Position numbers and translations under genes: made by a program
The notes under the pieces: model-generated
Told to the model about the DNA's origin: nothing
What the model saw: the letters and a program-made list of their open reading frames with translations, nothing else
Databases searched by the model: none
Shown: positions 10,045 to 21,545 of the stretch, piece by piece
Layout: the number at the start of each line of letters is the position of its first letter
Position numbering within the stretch: the stretch's first letter is position 1
DNA from: Zymoseptoria tritici IPO323
Taxonomy: Eukaryota; Ascomycota; Dothideomycetes; Mycosphaerellales; Mycosphaerellaceae
Assembly: GCF_000219625.1 (NCBI RefSeq)
Contig: NC_018217.1
Span: 3,410,001-3,474,000, forward strand
DNA: 64,000 bases
Direction of reading: 5' to 3'

Positions 10045-10800
10045 TCACGCTGACATCTTAAAGCGACCGTCTTTCGTTGCGGTAGGATTCCATCCAGAGC
10101 ATCGACGACCAGGAGCCAGCGGATGAGATGCCGTCGACGTCGCTGTGTGTGATTCGTGGAATACGTGGAACCCCCTCCTTTGTCCTGTTCCGCTTCCGGT
10201 AATCTTTCTCTCTCGCGGTGATGCAGCGAATACCCCCAAACGAGCATGAGAAGCTAATACACCCTGGACAGACCAGAACACAGCTTCCTTAAGGTTGTAG
10301 TCTCGTCCTCTCAAGGAGTCGGGGCCGTTCGGAGGTACAGCAGGATGATGAATCGCAGGGATGGCCACGGGAATCGAATCAGCCAGAAACCAGCCGACAC
10401 TCTGTGCCTGCGAGAAGCGTAGACGAGTCCGCCATTGGTTTCCTTTCATTGATCATTGCGAAGAGATGTGCGCTAACCGAGAACGGCGTGGATCTCCTTC
10501 CCTCGCTCTCTTTCCCATTCGCCTCTCCGTCTTCTGGCGCGGTGATGCAGCGCACAACCTCAATCGACAACAGGTGGGAAGGACACACATCGGAGTCGTG
10601 AGCTTTGTTGGAGATGTAATCGCAAGCCGACTTGTCCAGTGCCGGGTCTCCCTCGGGCTACTCATTCCAGTCAATTTGAGCCATGACCAGATGGCAGGGG
10701 TGTATCTCCTCCGCTCACTGCCGCCGCTCCGTCCTCCCGTGCGGTGATGTAGCGAACGTCCCCCAAAATACGTGAGAGGTGAATCTCAGCCCCTGAAAAG
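10045..10800 (-). pseudogene. Decayed copies of the tandem family (two or three)
   Basis: Three plus-strand blocks, near 10,200, 10,537 and 10,735, share the pattern GCGGTGATGYAGCG followed by AA or CA. On the minus strand they encode variants of a short peptide, VRCITA or VRYITA, followed by an acidic/basic stretch. This peptide aligns with the start of exon 2 in the intact gene at 12175..13277 (VRFNLTREN). The surrounding frames are short and interrupted. I read this stretch as overlapping remains of two or three paralogs. Confidence 0.35.
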
Positions 10801-10830
10801 CAATTGAATCCGCCACCCGTCTGTCATATT

Positions 10831-11864
10831 CTAGTCTTTCGAAGCCCCATCATCGTCCGGACTACCCAGCCAGACGTTCAATCGCATAGACAGCTTCATA
10901 TCCAGGGGGAGCTCACTGTCCGAACCCATTGTCTTCGAACAACGCCGAATCCCTTCCTTCGGCAGCAGCGCAGCACGGCCCTCGGGAAACGTGAAGGCGT
11001 CCTAACGACACCGTGGAATCTTCGCGCCCTCGTCGACTATGCAGATCGTGCATAGGTCAGGTCCACCAATCCCAGGTACGTGCCCCAGGGTCTTCCAATA
11101 CATGTAGTATGTGCCGTCCTCGGAGGAGGTCTTCACCAACATGCGAGCGTCGTAGCCCACCTCGTACTGGCGTTGCAGCTCGGTGGCCATCATTCGCTGC
11201 CAGCCGCGAGCTTGCATCTCGCTGTCGAAGTGGAAGATGGTGCGCTCGTAGTAGGGCTTGATGTGTCGGACGTACATCGCGCGGCAGGCGAGGGTCACGC
11301 CTGCGTTGGCTTGAGAGACCGTGTTCTTGTTGCCGTCGTAGGGATGTGGAAAGACTCTGACGCCGTTGAAGACGTGCCCGTAAATCATGTCGAGTAACTC
11401 ATCGGGCAGAGCGTCCTTTCCGATGCAGCGACACGTGTTGGTGACTGGCACTGAGGCCGGGTGGGGTTGCGGTTAAGCTGGCATTGGTAGTAGGGCCGAA
11501 TCCTTTCACGGTAGATGGAGCGGGATGTGAAGAGCAGGTCGGCGTTGGCTTCTTTGATAGTGTGGCCCCCGGTTGTATAGAAGGGAGATGGACTCCGTTA
11601 AAGACGTGGCGATAGATGTTGATGCGGACTTCCGAAGGGAGGGTATCGAGGCGGTTGTGATTGCCCACTGGCACTTCGGCTGGATGAGCTGTTGGCGGAG
11701 AGGTTGTTGCTATCAGCAGCTGCAAGCAGAGTCGAAGGGACAGAAGCCGTATAGTTGCTGACGCCGGAGGTTGCGGCGGCATGCTCTTCGGATGTCATGG
11801 CGGGCGGTCGTGACGTTGCTCGTCTGGAGAGTGACAGCATGACTGATACAGCGAACACCCTCAA
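10831..11864 (-). pseudogene. 2EXR-like gene with a frameshift and an in-frame stop
   Basis: Two related modules are visible: RLDTLPSEVRINIYRHVFNG and ALPDELLDMIYGHVFNG, each the LPxE..xIYxHVF start of a fungal 2EXR/F-box-like domain, each followed by an ANAxxxxxCRxxYxxxIxPYY-type helix. The first module changes frame in the C5 run at 11566-11570 (plus strand); one more base would restore it. The second module runs to a TAG at 11002-11004, but the same frame continues open for 56 codons to a TAG at 10831, ending in LDMKLSMRLNVWLG. That ending matches LDMVPSLRLRVWLG at the end of the intact gene next door, so the stop is probably premature (CAG to TAG). How the two modules join is unclear. Confidence 0.5.
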
Positions 11865-12174
11865 TTCGCGTCGGAGTGGATATGGCTCACGTCTGGACTG
11901 AACAAAAGTCCCATCTCTTGGTACTCGACGGGGACCAGTCTGTGCAGCTCTTGAGTCGTTCTGTACACAGTGGACGCCAGTTTGCTGAAGTAACCTCCTC
12001 TGATTTTCTCATCGATGTCATTGTGAAAGACGCCGTTTCGCTCGCCGTAGGTGTGGATGCAAAGACAGACCTCGTGGAGGCCGCATAGGTGTATATCCTC
12101 CCCTCCCTGCCACCGCTCCGTTCTCTCCTGCGGTCAAGCAGCGCACACGCCCGAAGTACGCGAGAAGTGAACCA

Positions 12175-13277
12175 TCATCCTGTGAAGCCCCATACTCCGG
12201 ACTTGCACAGGCCAGAATTCCAATCTCTCCAAATCCCATCACTGTCTCGACCACCCAGCCACACTCTCAAACGCAGAGATGGCACCATATCCAACAGAGA
12301 CTCATCATCTGGATCCGCCGCCATTTGTTGGTCAATGGCCGCCATGGCGCTGCCACTGAGGCGGACCCAGACGTTGGCTTTTCCTTCGGAGCGGACGCGT
12401 GTCGACGCTGGTCTGACGAAGCGTGTTGTTGGTCGACAAATCCTTGCGTTTGATATGTAGATTCGCCATTGCGCATTCCATTGTCGATGTAATCTTCTTC
12501 GGTGAAGTTGTGTTCCTCCCCGAACCCGGAATCTAACGGTTGTTGTGTGTCGTAGGTGATGTGACCGGGATGATAACGTGGAGTCTTCGCGTCTGTGGGT
12601 ATTGGCGGAGGAGGCGGAAGCCACGAAGCTGTCGAGACCGAGCGATTGGGTTTGGAATTGAGACATTCCCGGTTGGGGTTGAAATTGAGAGATTCCTGGA
12701 GGCAATGGTACCGGTGAGGATTCTGCATAGTTATTAGCATAGGATCAGGCAGAGCCGCAAGCATGCAACCTGTACCGTTGTTGTTCGGCGACTGGCTTTC
12801 CTCGTCGGACTGAAGTGATGGCTTCCTTGGGCAAGGTCGCGATCTTCCGCTTGCAGGTCCGTAATCCAACTGTCCTCGATACCGCAGACTTGCAGGAAGT
12901 GTCCATCCCCCGCTCCCATCGTCAGTCGCATGTGATGGTGCACCACCGTCGACGAGGCTGAGGTCCGGCTAAAGCATGGGGCCATGGCAGCGCCGCTCAC
13001 CGATCCCGCGCCCATCTGTGGACCGGGTCGAGCACCGCTCGTTGAATGTCATCGAAATGCCTCTTGATGGAATCGAAGTACTCGTGAAGATGCCTGTGGT
13101 CGGCTTGCATGTCTTCATTCTCTCGTGTGAGGTTGAAGCGAACACCCCTGAAATCTGAAAGAAGTGAACCCACACCACGAAAGCGCCATACTCGCCTGCC
13201 ATGTTTTCCAACGCCTTCACCCTTCTACACGCCAGAGCGGTCTCGACAGTCAAACGACCCAATCGAACGCACAGCAC
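12175..13277 (-). CDS. Intact member of a tandem accessory family, four exons
   Basis: Exons (minus) 13277..13192, 13147..13001, 12957..12770 and 12722..12175 join in phase to 322 residues. Introns are very short (44, 43 and 47 bp) but have proper ends; the third has the branch site GCTAATAAC. The start is uncertain: an internal Met three codons before the first junction would give MAGEGVRFNLTREN. Exon 2 encodes a charged helix (ENEDMQADHRHLHEYFDSIK). Exons 3-4 are Ser/Pro/Gln-rich with a PQPGMSQFQTQ patch. The C-terminus has a compact motif, LLDMVPSLRLRVWLGGRDSD, shared with the broken gene at 10831..11864. No known domain. It is the best reference for interpreting the decayed copies on either side. 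Confidence 0.5.
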
Positions 13278-14393
13278 ATCGAAGACCGCAGCGGACCCGC
13301 CGAAGCGTGGAGCTCAGGAAGCAGTTTTGGTATCTTGCAAAGACTGCAGATTCGCAACCCGCTTGAGGAAGATAACAGATCGCTCTTCGCCATGCATCGC
13401 GAGTCGGCAGTCGAGGTCCAGACGTCGCATGACCTCTTTAGGGCCCAATGTCGCAGAGTGCAACTCTGAGGACTGAAGAACAGCTTGAAACCCCAACGAA
13501 CATCACGGTGGTATGAAAGCAGAAGGCCTCAGTCAATCGTGCCGACCAAAGCTGGCTTCACAGGACCTCGACAGAAGACCATCCTGCTCCCTCTTGCTGA
13601 GTGAAGAAAGAGAAGGGCATATGCCAACCCTTAAAGATCATCCCCAAAGCAGCTCCACCTTCGAACGACGCAGGGCGGGGGATAACTCCTCATCCACCTC
13701 TCAGTATCAATCCAACTGACCACCTTCAAGAAGCAAAAGAGAAAGTGTAGGAAAGCGAAAGTAACATCATACAAGCAAGACAAAATAACCTGCCTACCTA
13801 CCCACCCACTTAATCTACCCTTACACTCCTCCCTTCGCCGGATATCGTGGTACCCCTCTTGCCGCATCGAAGGAACGACAGTCATGCGGCACGCAGCGAG
13901 TTCCCAGAGCTGCAGAGCGGATTGAATCGCATGCTCGGGTCGCAAAGGTACAGTCGAAAGCAAACGCAGAAGTTCGTAAACAAAACAGAAACGGAGCCTC
14001 CTCTCAAATCGCCTTCGAATTCTCAGTCTTCTGTTCGAGAGAAGTCGTCTCGATCGATCGTATAGTCTTCGACGACTTCGTGGTATTGGTGGTGGTACAG
14101 CATTTTTCTTTTGAGTCCGACTTACCCAGGAGGATAGTCCGACTCACCGTGAGGATTTTGTTTCTTGCAATTTTACATTTCGAGGGTATCCACGGCTCAT
14201 GGCTTCGGCGATGTCTGCGACTCTCGTGCGCATGTCGGTCGTTGCTCGTTCTGGCCTTGAGAGCAATCTGCAAGTGAGTGCACAGCCATCGGCAGCTGGT
14301 CTGATCAGTATACTTACCCAAGTAGGCGGAAGGTTAGAAATATTCGGGGGAAAAGCCTTACCTCTTACCCTCTCAGTCCCGTATCTCACACGC
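13278..14393. other. Intergenic; 3' flank of U1-70K
   Basis: No supported gene. Minus-strand intron-like signals between about 14,390 and 14,140 (GTAAGTATAC..CTTGCAG, then GTGAGTCGG) suggest that U1-70K transcripts have a spliced 3' UTR or an alternative last exon. Frames in 13,280-14,000 look like chance. Confidence 0.3.
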
Positions 14394-15566
14394 CTAATAC
14401 CTCCTCCTCTGCCTCGAGTCATCATACCCACCTCCCCCACCACCACCACCATCATGCGGCCTCTTCTGACCCGGATTATAACTGTCCCGATCGCGATCGC
14501 GGTCCCCACCCCTCTCCCGATCCCGGTACCCACCCCCACCACCGCCCCTCGGCGGCAACGGCTCGAAATTCGCATTACTCCTCCCTCCATCCCGATCCCC
14601 ATACCCCCCTCCACCTCCATACCCCCTCCTCTCCCCATACCCTCCCCCACCCCCACCTCTCGGCCCAGCAGGCGCGCCATCCGGGGGAGCACCATTCTGA
14701 TACCCAATGCCTCCGCGGCCTCCATATCCTCCTCCACCGCGGAAGCCTCCTCCGCCGCCGCCTCTTCCACCGCGGAAGCCTCCGCCGCGATCGTTGAAAC
14801 CCCCTCGGAAGCCACCGCCGCGAGGACCGCCGAAACCGGGACCAGCGGGTGGGCCGAAAGTGCTGGGCTTCACGACTTTGGTGTAATGTCTTCCGCCGAG
14901 GCCACCGCCGAAACGACGGGGTCGCCAGCCGGTGACTGTTCGGCCGCGTTCGACGTCGACGAGAACGGGGCGGTTGCGGATGAGGAGGCGTTCGGATTCT
15001 TTGTAGGCGGCTGTGAGAAGATGGAGTTAGTAAGAGTGTTTTCGATGTATGGTGGATGGGGATGTCAACATACCCTTCATATCCCTCTCACTCTCAAACA
15101 ACACAAACGCATAACCCCGACTCGTCCCCTTCTTACTTGGCTTCTCACTCCGATCGGTAACAATCCTCACGCGTTCAATCGGTCCAAAGCGTCCAAATTC
15201 ATGTTCCAGATCCTTCGTCGTACAGGTATACGGCAGCCGTCCGATGAAAATCGTGCGAAAAGCATCGCCGCGGATATTCTCATCCTCGGTCGGTTTGTAC
15301 AATTCTTTGACGCCCTCGCCCGTCACCCAGGCTTGCTTGGCGGCTTTGTCACGCGTGAGACGGTCGCGGCGTTCGAGCCAGGACTCGGAGATGGGGTCGT
15401 TTTTGGAGGACTCGACTTTTTCGGCCAGAGCGGGGAGGAAGGCGGAGACGCCGTCGATGGCGCGGGTGCGGCGGTCTTCGGGGGCGTAGTCGTGGGGTGG
15501 GAGGTAGCGGAGGGGAGGGCGGGGTTGGAAGAGGGCGAGGAGGTTGGGGGGGAGGCGGTCGGTCAT
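14394..15566 (-). CDS. SNP1: U1 snRNP 70 kDa protein
   Basis: Exons 15566..15074 and 15010..14394 (intron 63 bp, GTATGT..CTAACT..ACAG) give 369 residues. It binds stem-loop I of U1 snRNA and helps recognise 5' splice sites. Residues 1-95 form the conserved U1-70K N-terminal segment ([29 protein letters not shown], then a long helix). The RRM at about 100-190 has RNP2 ([10 protein letters not shown]) and RNP1 (RGYAFVLFE); [19 protein letters not shown] follows it directly, as in orthologs. The C-terminal third is a Gly/Arg-rich RGG tail ending in RQRRRY. It is divergent from MGM1 across a 406-bp shared promoter. The long open frame on the opposite strand (14199..15623) is a shadow of the Gly-rich tail. 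Confidence 0.93.
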
Positions 15567-15972
15567 GTTGTCAGATGTTGTGGGCGGGAGGAGGTGCTAT
15601 GCGCTGGGCATGCGCGAATGTGAGGATTCGAAGCGCACGCGTGGGAAGATTGTCCGTGGGAGATGTCGCGCGCGCGATGGGACTCAGGCGACGACGAGTT
15701 CTGATTGCCTGTGATGATCGTGTCGGTGAAGGTCCAGATACACGGCAATATTTGGGTGCAGCGACGGACTCGTGGAGATTGTTCCGTCTGAGATGGATGT
15801 TCGTGTCCATCGAGCTTCGATTCTTCGAAGGATCCTCCCGCAGTCTTTTGCCAAGACAAATTGACGACCGCATGTTTACTTGGATGGACACGTCCACCTT
15901 CTCGCTAGAGATCAACGACAACAACGACAAACTCCAACATTCCTCACACAACCCGCCGATGACCCATACAAG
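15567..15972. promoter_or_regulatory. Bidirectional promoter between U1-70K and MGM1
   Basis: The 406 bp between two divergent start codons must contain both core promoters and 5' UTRs. No TATA box stands out. The plus-strand end just before the MGM1 start is CA-rich (acgacaacaacgacaaactcc), a typical fungal 5' UTR. Confidence 0.5.
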
Positions 15973-18819
15973 ATGACTTCGAGGCTCCTGTCCTCACGCA
16001 TCTCCGCCCTCCCCTTCAAACCAACCCTCCGCCCCGCAGTCAACAATGTAGCCCGTCGAACAACCACCCTCACCTCCCAACCCATCTCCACCGCCGCCCT
16101 CTCCCGCTCCAAACTCCTCCTCCGAAGATGGCAACAACGCAAAGCCTGGCCCTTGGGCGCCAACTCCATCCACAACCTGCCCGCCGTCCGACATGCCTCT
16201 TTCGCGCGAGTCCTCCCCAAGTTGGCTCTCAAATTGGTTCGTCTGCCGGCCATGTTCGGCGCGGCGATGATTGGAGGGGTGGCATATCTACAGTATCAAG
16301 CGGCGCAGGCGGGGACGTACGCGATGGATGTGCTGGGTAGGGCGAAGGACTCTACGTTGGGAGCGGCGAATGGATTGTTTGAAGGGGTGGGAGGTGTGTT
16401 TGCGCAGATGAGTAATGGGTTGGAGAAGACGAAGGATGAGGCGAAGGGGATACAGATGCCGCAGTGGATGAGGGATATTTATGAGGGAAGAGCTGGGCAG
16501 GAGGGAGGGGAGGGTGGAGGAGGTGAAGAGGGGCCGAACGAGCCGCAGAAGAGTAATATGGGTGCTGTTGGTGCGGGCGCTGCGACGGCTGGCGCTTTGG
16601 CATTGAATGCGGATGGCGAGGATGACGATCGTGGTGCGGGTGAAGCGGCACGGGACGACCAGATGATGATGCTTACGAGGAAGATGATTGAGATCAGGTC
16701 GTTGTTGCAGACGATTGGTCAGTCAGAGTCGTTGACATTACCTTCGATCGTCGTGGTGGGATCGCAGTCTTCAGGAAAGAGTTCGGTTCTGGAGGCGATT
16801 GTCGGACACGAGTTTCTCCCCAAAGGATCAAACATGGTCACTCGACGGCCTATCGAGCTGACGTTGGTCAACACACCGAAAGCCACTGCGGAGTATGGAG
16901 AATTCTCAGCGTTGGGCTTGGGAAAGGTCACAGACTTCACACAAATCCAGCGGACACTCACAGATCTCAACTTGGCCGTACCGGAGAAGGACTGTGTTTC
17001 GGATGATCCAATTCAGCTTCGGATTTACTCCCCAAATGTGCCCGATCTATCACTAATTGACCTACCCGGATACATCCAAGTGGAGGCCTTTGATCAACCG
17101 ACAGAGCTGAAAATGAAGATTCAAGAGCTATGCGACAAATACATCCAAGCACCCAATGTCATCCTGGCCATCTCAGCAGCCGACGTAGATCTCGCAAACT
17201 CCACAGCATTGCGAGCGTCTCGCAGAGTCGATCCACGAGGTGAACGTACCATCGGTGTAGTAACCAAGATGGACCTCGTAGATCCAATCCGCGGCGCACA
17301 GATCCTCTCGGACAAGAACTACCCACTTCGACTTGGATATGTTGGTGTCGTCTGCAAAGTGCCCTCAGAGTCAAGATCACTCTTCTCAAGAGGATCTGCA
17401 AGCATCACCAGCCTGATCACGAAGAATGAAAAGGCCTTCTTCGGCGCACATCCCGAGACATTCGGGCCAGACTCAAAAGCCAACGTCACAGTCGGCACGC
17501 CTGCCCTCCGCAAGAAGCTGATGCACGTCCTCGAGGCCACCATGTCTGCATCCCTCAAAACCACCAGCGAAGCCATCCACCACGAACTCGCGGAAGCTTC
17601 ATACGAGTTCAAAGTTCAATACAACGAACGCCCCCTCTCCGCCGAGAGCTACCTCGCCGAGTCCCTCGACACCTTCAAACACGGCTTCAAAAAAGTCAGC
17701 GAATCCTTTGGCCGCAAAGAAGTCCGCGAGATCGTGAAAAAGGAACTTGACCAACAAGTCCTCAACCTCCTCGCCCAACGCTACTGGAACCGTCCCATCG
17801 AAGACCTCCGCCCCCTCGACCCCACCTCCGAATCCGTCCGCGAACCCCTCTCCCAACTCCCCAAAGCCGACCCCGAAAACCCCCTCTGGCACCTCAAACT
17901 CGACGCCTCCACCTCGACCCTCACCAAACTCGGCATTGGCCGTCTCGCCGCGAGCTGCACCGCGCAAGCCCTGCACTCCACCGTCACCTCCCTCATCGCC
18001 ACCACACCGTTCGCCAACCACCCCTTCGCCATCGACGCCATCACCCAAGCTTCCGAAAACATCCTCCGCGACCTCTCCTACGACACCGCCGACGAACTTG
18101 AAATCTGCGTCAAACCGTACAAATACCGCGTCGACGTCTCCGCCGAGGAATGGAAAGCCGCGAGGGATAACATCTCCCGCGTCCTCACTTCCGAATTGAA
18201 AGCCTGCGACGAAGCCAACAAAGCCATCGAAGACCAACTCGGCGGCCGCCGCAAAGCCGCCGACGTCCTCTCCTTCATCGACCGCGTTCGCTCCGGCCAA
18301 ATCGTCCTCGACAACCAAGCCCTCCACGGCGGCGCGGGAGGTTTCTCCTCCGCCCTCCTCTCCAAAGGCCGAGAGGCGCTCTTCCTCCGCGATCGCGCCG
18401 ACATTCTCCGTCTCCGTCTCGCAGCCATCAAGTCCCGCCAATGCGCCTCCCCCCTCGACCGCTCCGGTAAACCAACGAAAATCTACTGTCCCGAAATTTT
18501 CCTCGACGCGGTCGCGGATAAGTTGACGAATACGGCGGATCTCTTTCTGGACGCGGAATTGTTGAGTAAATTTTATTGGCAATTTCCGAGGGTGTTGGAG
18601 AAGTGGGGCAGGGAATTGGATGAGGGGACGGTGGAGAGGTTCGCGAGGGAGGATGGGAAGGTTCGGAGGCATTTGGATGTTGTTAGGAGGAAGGAGGGGT
18701 TGGAGAGGGTTTTGAGGGAGATGGAGGGGTTGAGGGAGTTGGAGGGGAGGGAGAGGAGGGGTGGGGAAAGGGGGGAGAAGAGGGAGGGGAGGGAGGGGAG
18801 GAGGGGGTGGTTTGGATGA
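15973..18819 (+). CDS. MGM1: Mitochondrial dynamin-like GTPase (OPA1/Mgm1)
   Basis: A single exon of 948 residues. It is the inner-membrane GTPase needed for mitochondrial fusion and cristae shape. Residues 1-80 are a basic presequence; a membrane segment lies at about 92-110 (LPAMFGAAMIGGVAYLQYQ), followed by the region where rhomboid protease normally cuts. The dynamin GTPase domain starts with the P-loop GSQSSGKSS (about 263-271), then DLPGYIQ (G3) and TKMDLVD (G4). The stalk and GED-like regions follow, and the protein ends in an unusually Arg/Glu/Gly-rich tail of about 35 residues, which may be non-conserved. I start at MTSRLL because it gives a clean presequence; an in-frame ATG at 15880 would put polar sequence in front. 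Its processing needs MPP, whose alpha subunit lies at 45.9 kb. Confidence 0.95.
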   Translation: MTSRLLSSRISALPFKPTLRPAVNNVARRTTTLTSQPISTAALSRSKLLLRRWQQRKAWPLGANSIHNLPAVRHASFARVLPKLALKLVRLPAMFGAAMIGGVAYLQYQAAQAGTYAMDVLGRAKDSTLGAANGLFEGVGGVFAQMSNGLEKTKDEAKGIQMPQWMRDIYEGRAGQEGGEGGGGEEGPNEPQKSNMGAVGAGAATAGALALNADGEDDDRGAGEAARDDQMMMLTRKMIEIRSLLQTIGQSESLTLPSIVVVGSQSSGKSSVLEAIVGHEFLPKGSNMVTRRPIELTLVNTPKATAEYGEFSALGLGKVTDFTQIQRTLTDLNLAVPEKDCVSDDPIQLRIYSPNVPDLSLIDLPGYIQVEAFDQPTELKMKIQELCDKYIQAPNVILAISAADVDLANSTALRASRRVDPRGERTIGVVTKMDLVDPIRGAQILSDKNYPLRLGYVGVVCKVPSESRSLFSRGSASITSLITKNEKAFFGAHPETFGPDSKANVTVGTPALRKKLMHVLEATMSASLKTTSEAIHHELAEASYEFKVQYNERPLSAESYLAESLDTFKHGFKKVSESFGRKEVREIVKKELDQQVLNLLAQRYWNRPIEDLRPLDPTSESVREPLSQLPKADPENPLWHLKLDASTSTLTKLGIGRLAASCTAQALHSTVTSLIATTPFANHPFAIDAITQASENILRDLSYDTADELEICVKPYKYRVDVSAEEWKAARDNISRVLTSELKACDEANKAIEDQLGGRRKAADVLSFIDRVRSGQIVLDNQALHGGAGGFSSALLSKGREALFLRDRADILRLRLAAIKSRQCASPLDRSGKPTKIYCPEIFLDAVADKLTNTADLFLDAELLSKFYWQFPRVLEKWGRELDEGTVERFAREDGKVRRHLDVVRRKEGLERVLREMEGLRELEGRERRGGERGEKREGREGRRGWFG

Positions 18820-19156
18820 TGGGACGGGCAGGGAAGAGGGAGAGAGGTGATGGGGAGGGAAAATGGGAAGTTTTGCACAGGGTGGCGCTTAGAATGATAC
18901 CATGATTGCTTTTTCTCTTTGCTTTTGCGCTTGATGCTTGCTCGACTGAGTTCGAGGTTATATGTTACAGCTTGATAATGTCACAGACTCTCGACTTCAA
19001 CCCCTTTTCAACAACTCAAAGGGATACCAACTCGATCATGGCATCGTACTTGCTTCGCATGCTTTTTCCGACCAAGAAGCAGTCGCTAGGTACGACCTCG
19101 TGTACAGAAGCGGCCGTCTCGATGCCCTCCGCCGAGCAGTAACAAAAATTCCGACA

Positions 19157-19182
19157 CCTCACCTCACCTCACCTCGCCTCAC
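19157..19182 (+). repeat. CTCAC pentamer run
   Basis: Five near-perfect copies of a 5-bp unit (CACCT/CTCAC) immediately upstream of the 19242 gene, in its probable 5' UTR or core promoter. Length variation here could affect expression; there is no direct evidence. Confidence 0.5.
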
Positions 19183-19241
19183 CATCCGGACCCACCATCT
19201 ATTCGACCCACGATATATACCTTATCCCGCTCCCCTAGAAA

Positions 19242-20691
19242 ATGCATCTTCATCGAACCTCGCAAAGTATTCCTGTCAGATTCTTTCAACCGAATACCAG
19301 CCGTTTCGACAGGAACCTCACGTCCTTGCAAGGTATCTCGCTTGTTGTCCGACCTAAGTTTGCTCTTAGCAAGACTTTCGATTTGGAACGGAGATTCAAG
19401 AGCTCGCATCGGGAATGGGCGGTGGGGGATGATGCGCGTCAGGCGGGAAAGGATGCAAGGAAGGATGCGAGCGGCAAGGATGATTTGAGGCGACAAGGGG
19501 AGCGGGAATTCGATTTGAGGAAGAGGAGGGCGGGAAGGGATCGGAGGAGGGAGGATGAGTTGAGGACGACGGATGAAGGGCGCGAGGATGAGGATGCGAG
19601 GCGAGAAGGGGAGGCCACAATCTCCCACGACCAGCCCTCCCTCCCCGCGAGCGATGAGGCGCTCCAAGTCTCCACTTTCGGTGGACTAGTATCCTGGGCA
19701 GCGTACGTCCTCTCCTCTCTTTTACTCCATCCTCTGACATCGTACTATGCTGATCGTTCGACAATGTAGGCCGCTTCATACTGCCGATCTGACTACGATT
19801 TTGATCCGGCACCACGACTCCACACCGCTGCATGTGCAATCTCACTTACTCGCCTCGGCTACGGATTCGAATCGAGCGTATTTGCTACCTACCAAACCGA
19901 CGGGAATGAGAACGGAGTATGCAATGCCAGCGGTACTGGACTTGACGCCTTTCCCCACAGAGGCGGGGTTGGTTTTTGCGTACTGGGTGGTGGAGAGATA
20001 TCTCCCCTCTCAAACCATAGCGGCCCTGCCATCCACGCCTCAGGTCTTAAGCACCCCCATGCAAGGACCAGCTTATCTCCTCCAACCTTCATCCCTCCAC
20101 CCCATCTCCAGCACCACCAACGAGAAGGAGAGAGACCTAGTCTACTTGAATGGTCTAACCCAAACCTACCGTCTCGGCGCCGCGTTGGGATCTCCGAAGT
20201 CCCAAAACGAGGTTCTGAAACGCATCGCGCGGGATTTGGAGCGAGAAGAGGAGGGCGCAAGTCGCAGTTCCGACCCGAGAGTTAGTATCGCCGTGCGCTG
20301 GGCGAGAGATGCGTGGGATTTGGCTCGGACGGCGTTACCTTCTATCTGTGAGGGATGTGGGGTGCCTGTTGGTGAAGGTGGCCACTTTTCATCCTCAAGC
20401 GAGTCGTGGGACGGCCTCGGGGAGGATTCCAGCCAGGTCAAGGGTGAGGGACGAAGGAAAGGGGTTGAGGAGTGGGGTGCGAAGTTGGCGGATTTTGCGG
20501 TGGATGTCGCGGCGAGGAGGGTGTGGGTGGTGGGGAAGAGGGGTTTGGTACTGACGAGGGAGGAAAGGGGGTTGCTGGGTGGGGATGCGGTGTTTGCGGG
20601 GGAGGTGTTGGCGAGGGTTGGGGGACAGGTTGGGATGAAGGGGGTGAGGGTGGGGGAGTGTGTTGGGGGGTGTTTGGTTGAGGAGGTGTGA
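19242..20691 (+). CDS. Hypothetical protein with mitochondrial-type N-terminus
   Basis: Exons 19242..19702 and 19770..20691 (67-bp intron, GTACGT..TGTAG) give 460 residues. The N-terminus (MHLHRTSQSIPVRFFQPN, then many Arg/Lys) looks like a mitochondrial presequence. Residues 65-125 are a highly charged Arg/Asp/Glu helix. From about 150 a globular region begins (PLHTADLTTILIRHHDSTPLH..LLPTKPTGMRTEYAMPA), followed by VSIAVRWARDAWDLART and a CxxC (SICEGCGVP, about 375). The C-terminal 70 residues are Gly/Val-rich. I do not recognise the family; the globular part is probably conserved in relatives because it is free of low-complexity sequence. Codon use matches its housekeeping neighbours. Confidence 0.7.
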
Positions 20692-21545
20692 TGGGGGAGG
20701 AGGGAGGTGAGGGTGTTACCTAGGATATGACTGCTATGATCGGGTATAAGCGTGGTGACGAGGAAGTGGGATTTTAGCAAGTATCTCCTATCTGATTCGA
20801 GCGCCCTACCTTGCCAAAACATCAGACCTGTATGAAGACTTTGGAGTGCTGTTTTCTCGATCTTACTATGGCATCACTGTCTACAATGTCCGCAAGTCAC
20901 TCCAGACAAAGTCGATTCAATCCATCCAGTGACCCTTGTGGGATCTGAGCTGTTGAGCTTAATCCCATTGCCGTGCTGGGTTTTCATGCCAACAAGACTC
21001 CAAAGTGCCACGCTGCAGCTCTCCGAACAGGCTTCATCCTACCCAGACTGAGCCGAGTTCAGGGACTTCTTTAGCGAATGGTCTTGTCACTGCGACAGAC
21101 GGGTGAAGGGTGAACTCGCCGCCATTCTTGATGGAGCGTTGCCAGATGCGAGTGAACAATATCTCGGCAACGACTGTGTGTGTCTTCTGTGTATACGGAG
21201 CAGAAAGCGCGGGGTCAGTATGTCTTGAACGGCCAAGATGCGTGTTATACTTCTCCTCTCCCGGTCTTCTGCTGCGAACGGATAGGTTTGCTCACTTGAA
21301 CATGACTCTAGCACTCATTGTCGGTTTTGACGGTCCAGTCTATTCTTCATCCTCTTAGTCGGCCTCTGACTCCCAAGAAGTTCGTCCAAGCATACAGCCA
21401 TATACGCTCCAGTAAGTTGATGTAGGCACGAGCACTGTCCCTCTTGGTCAGATCGGTCATCCGCACTGGATCATCTTCGGCTCGTACATCCGCACCCTGC
21501 CTATCGTAGCCCACCCGCAAATCTCTTTGGACTGCATGAGGTTCA
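20692..21545. other. Intergenic, start of the BTB-like debris
   Basis: No intact gene. One copy of the repeated core (plus-strand GCTGCGAACGGATAGGTTTG) lies at 21271-21290; on the minus strand the frame around it reads SSEQTYPFAAEDRERRS, a diverged version of the motif in the next copy. Confidence 0.35.

Noticed and set aside
14199..15623. 474-codon plus-strand frame opposite U1-70K
   Set aside because: It is the shadow of the Gly/Arg-rich tail and RRM; the minus strand has all family motifs and a correct intron.
17599..18672. 357-codon minus-strand frame opposite MGM1
   Set aside because: Created by codon bias of MGM1 on the other strand; composition Gly/Val/Glu-rich without domain features.
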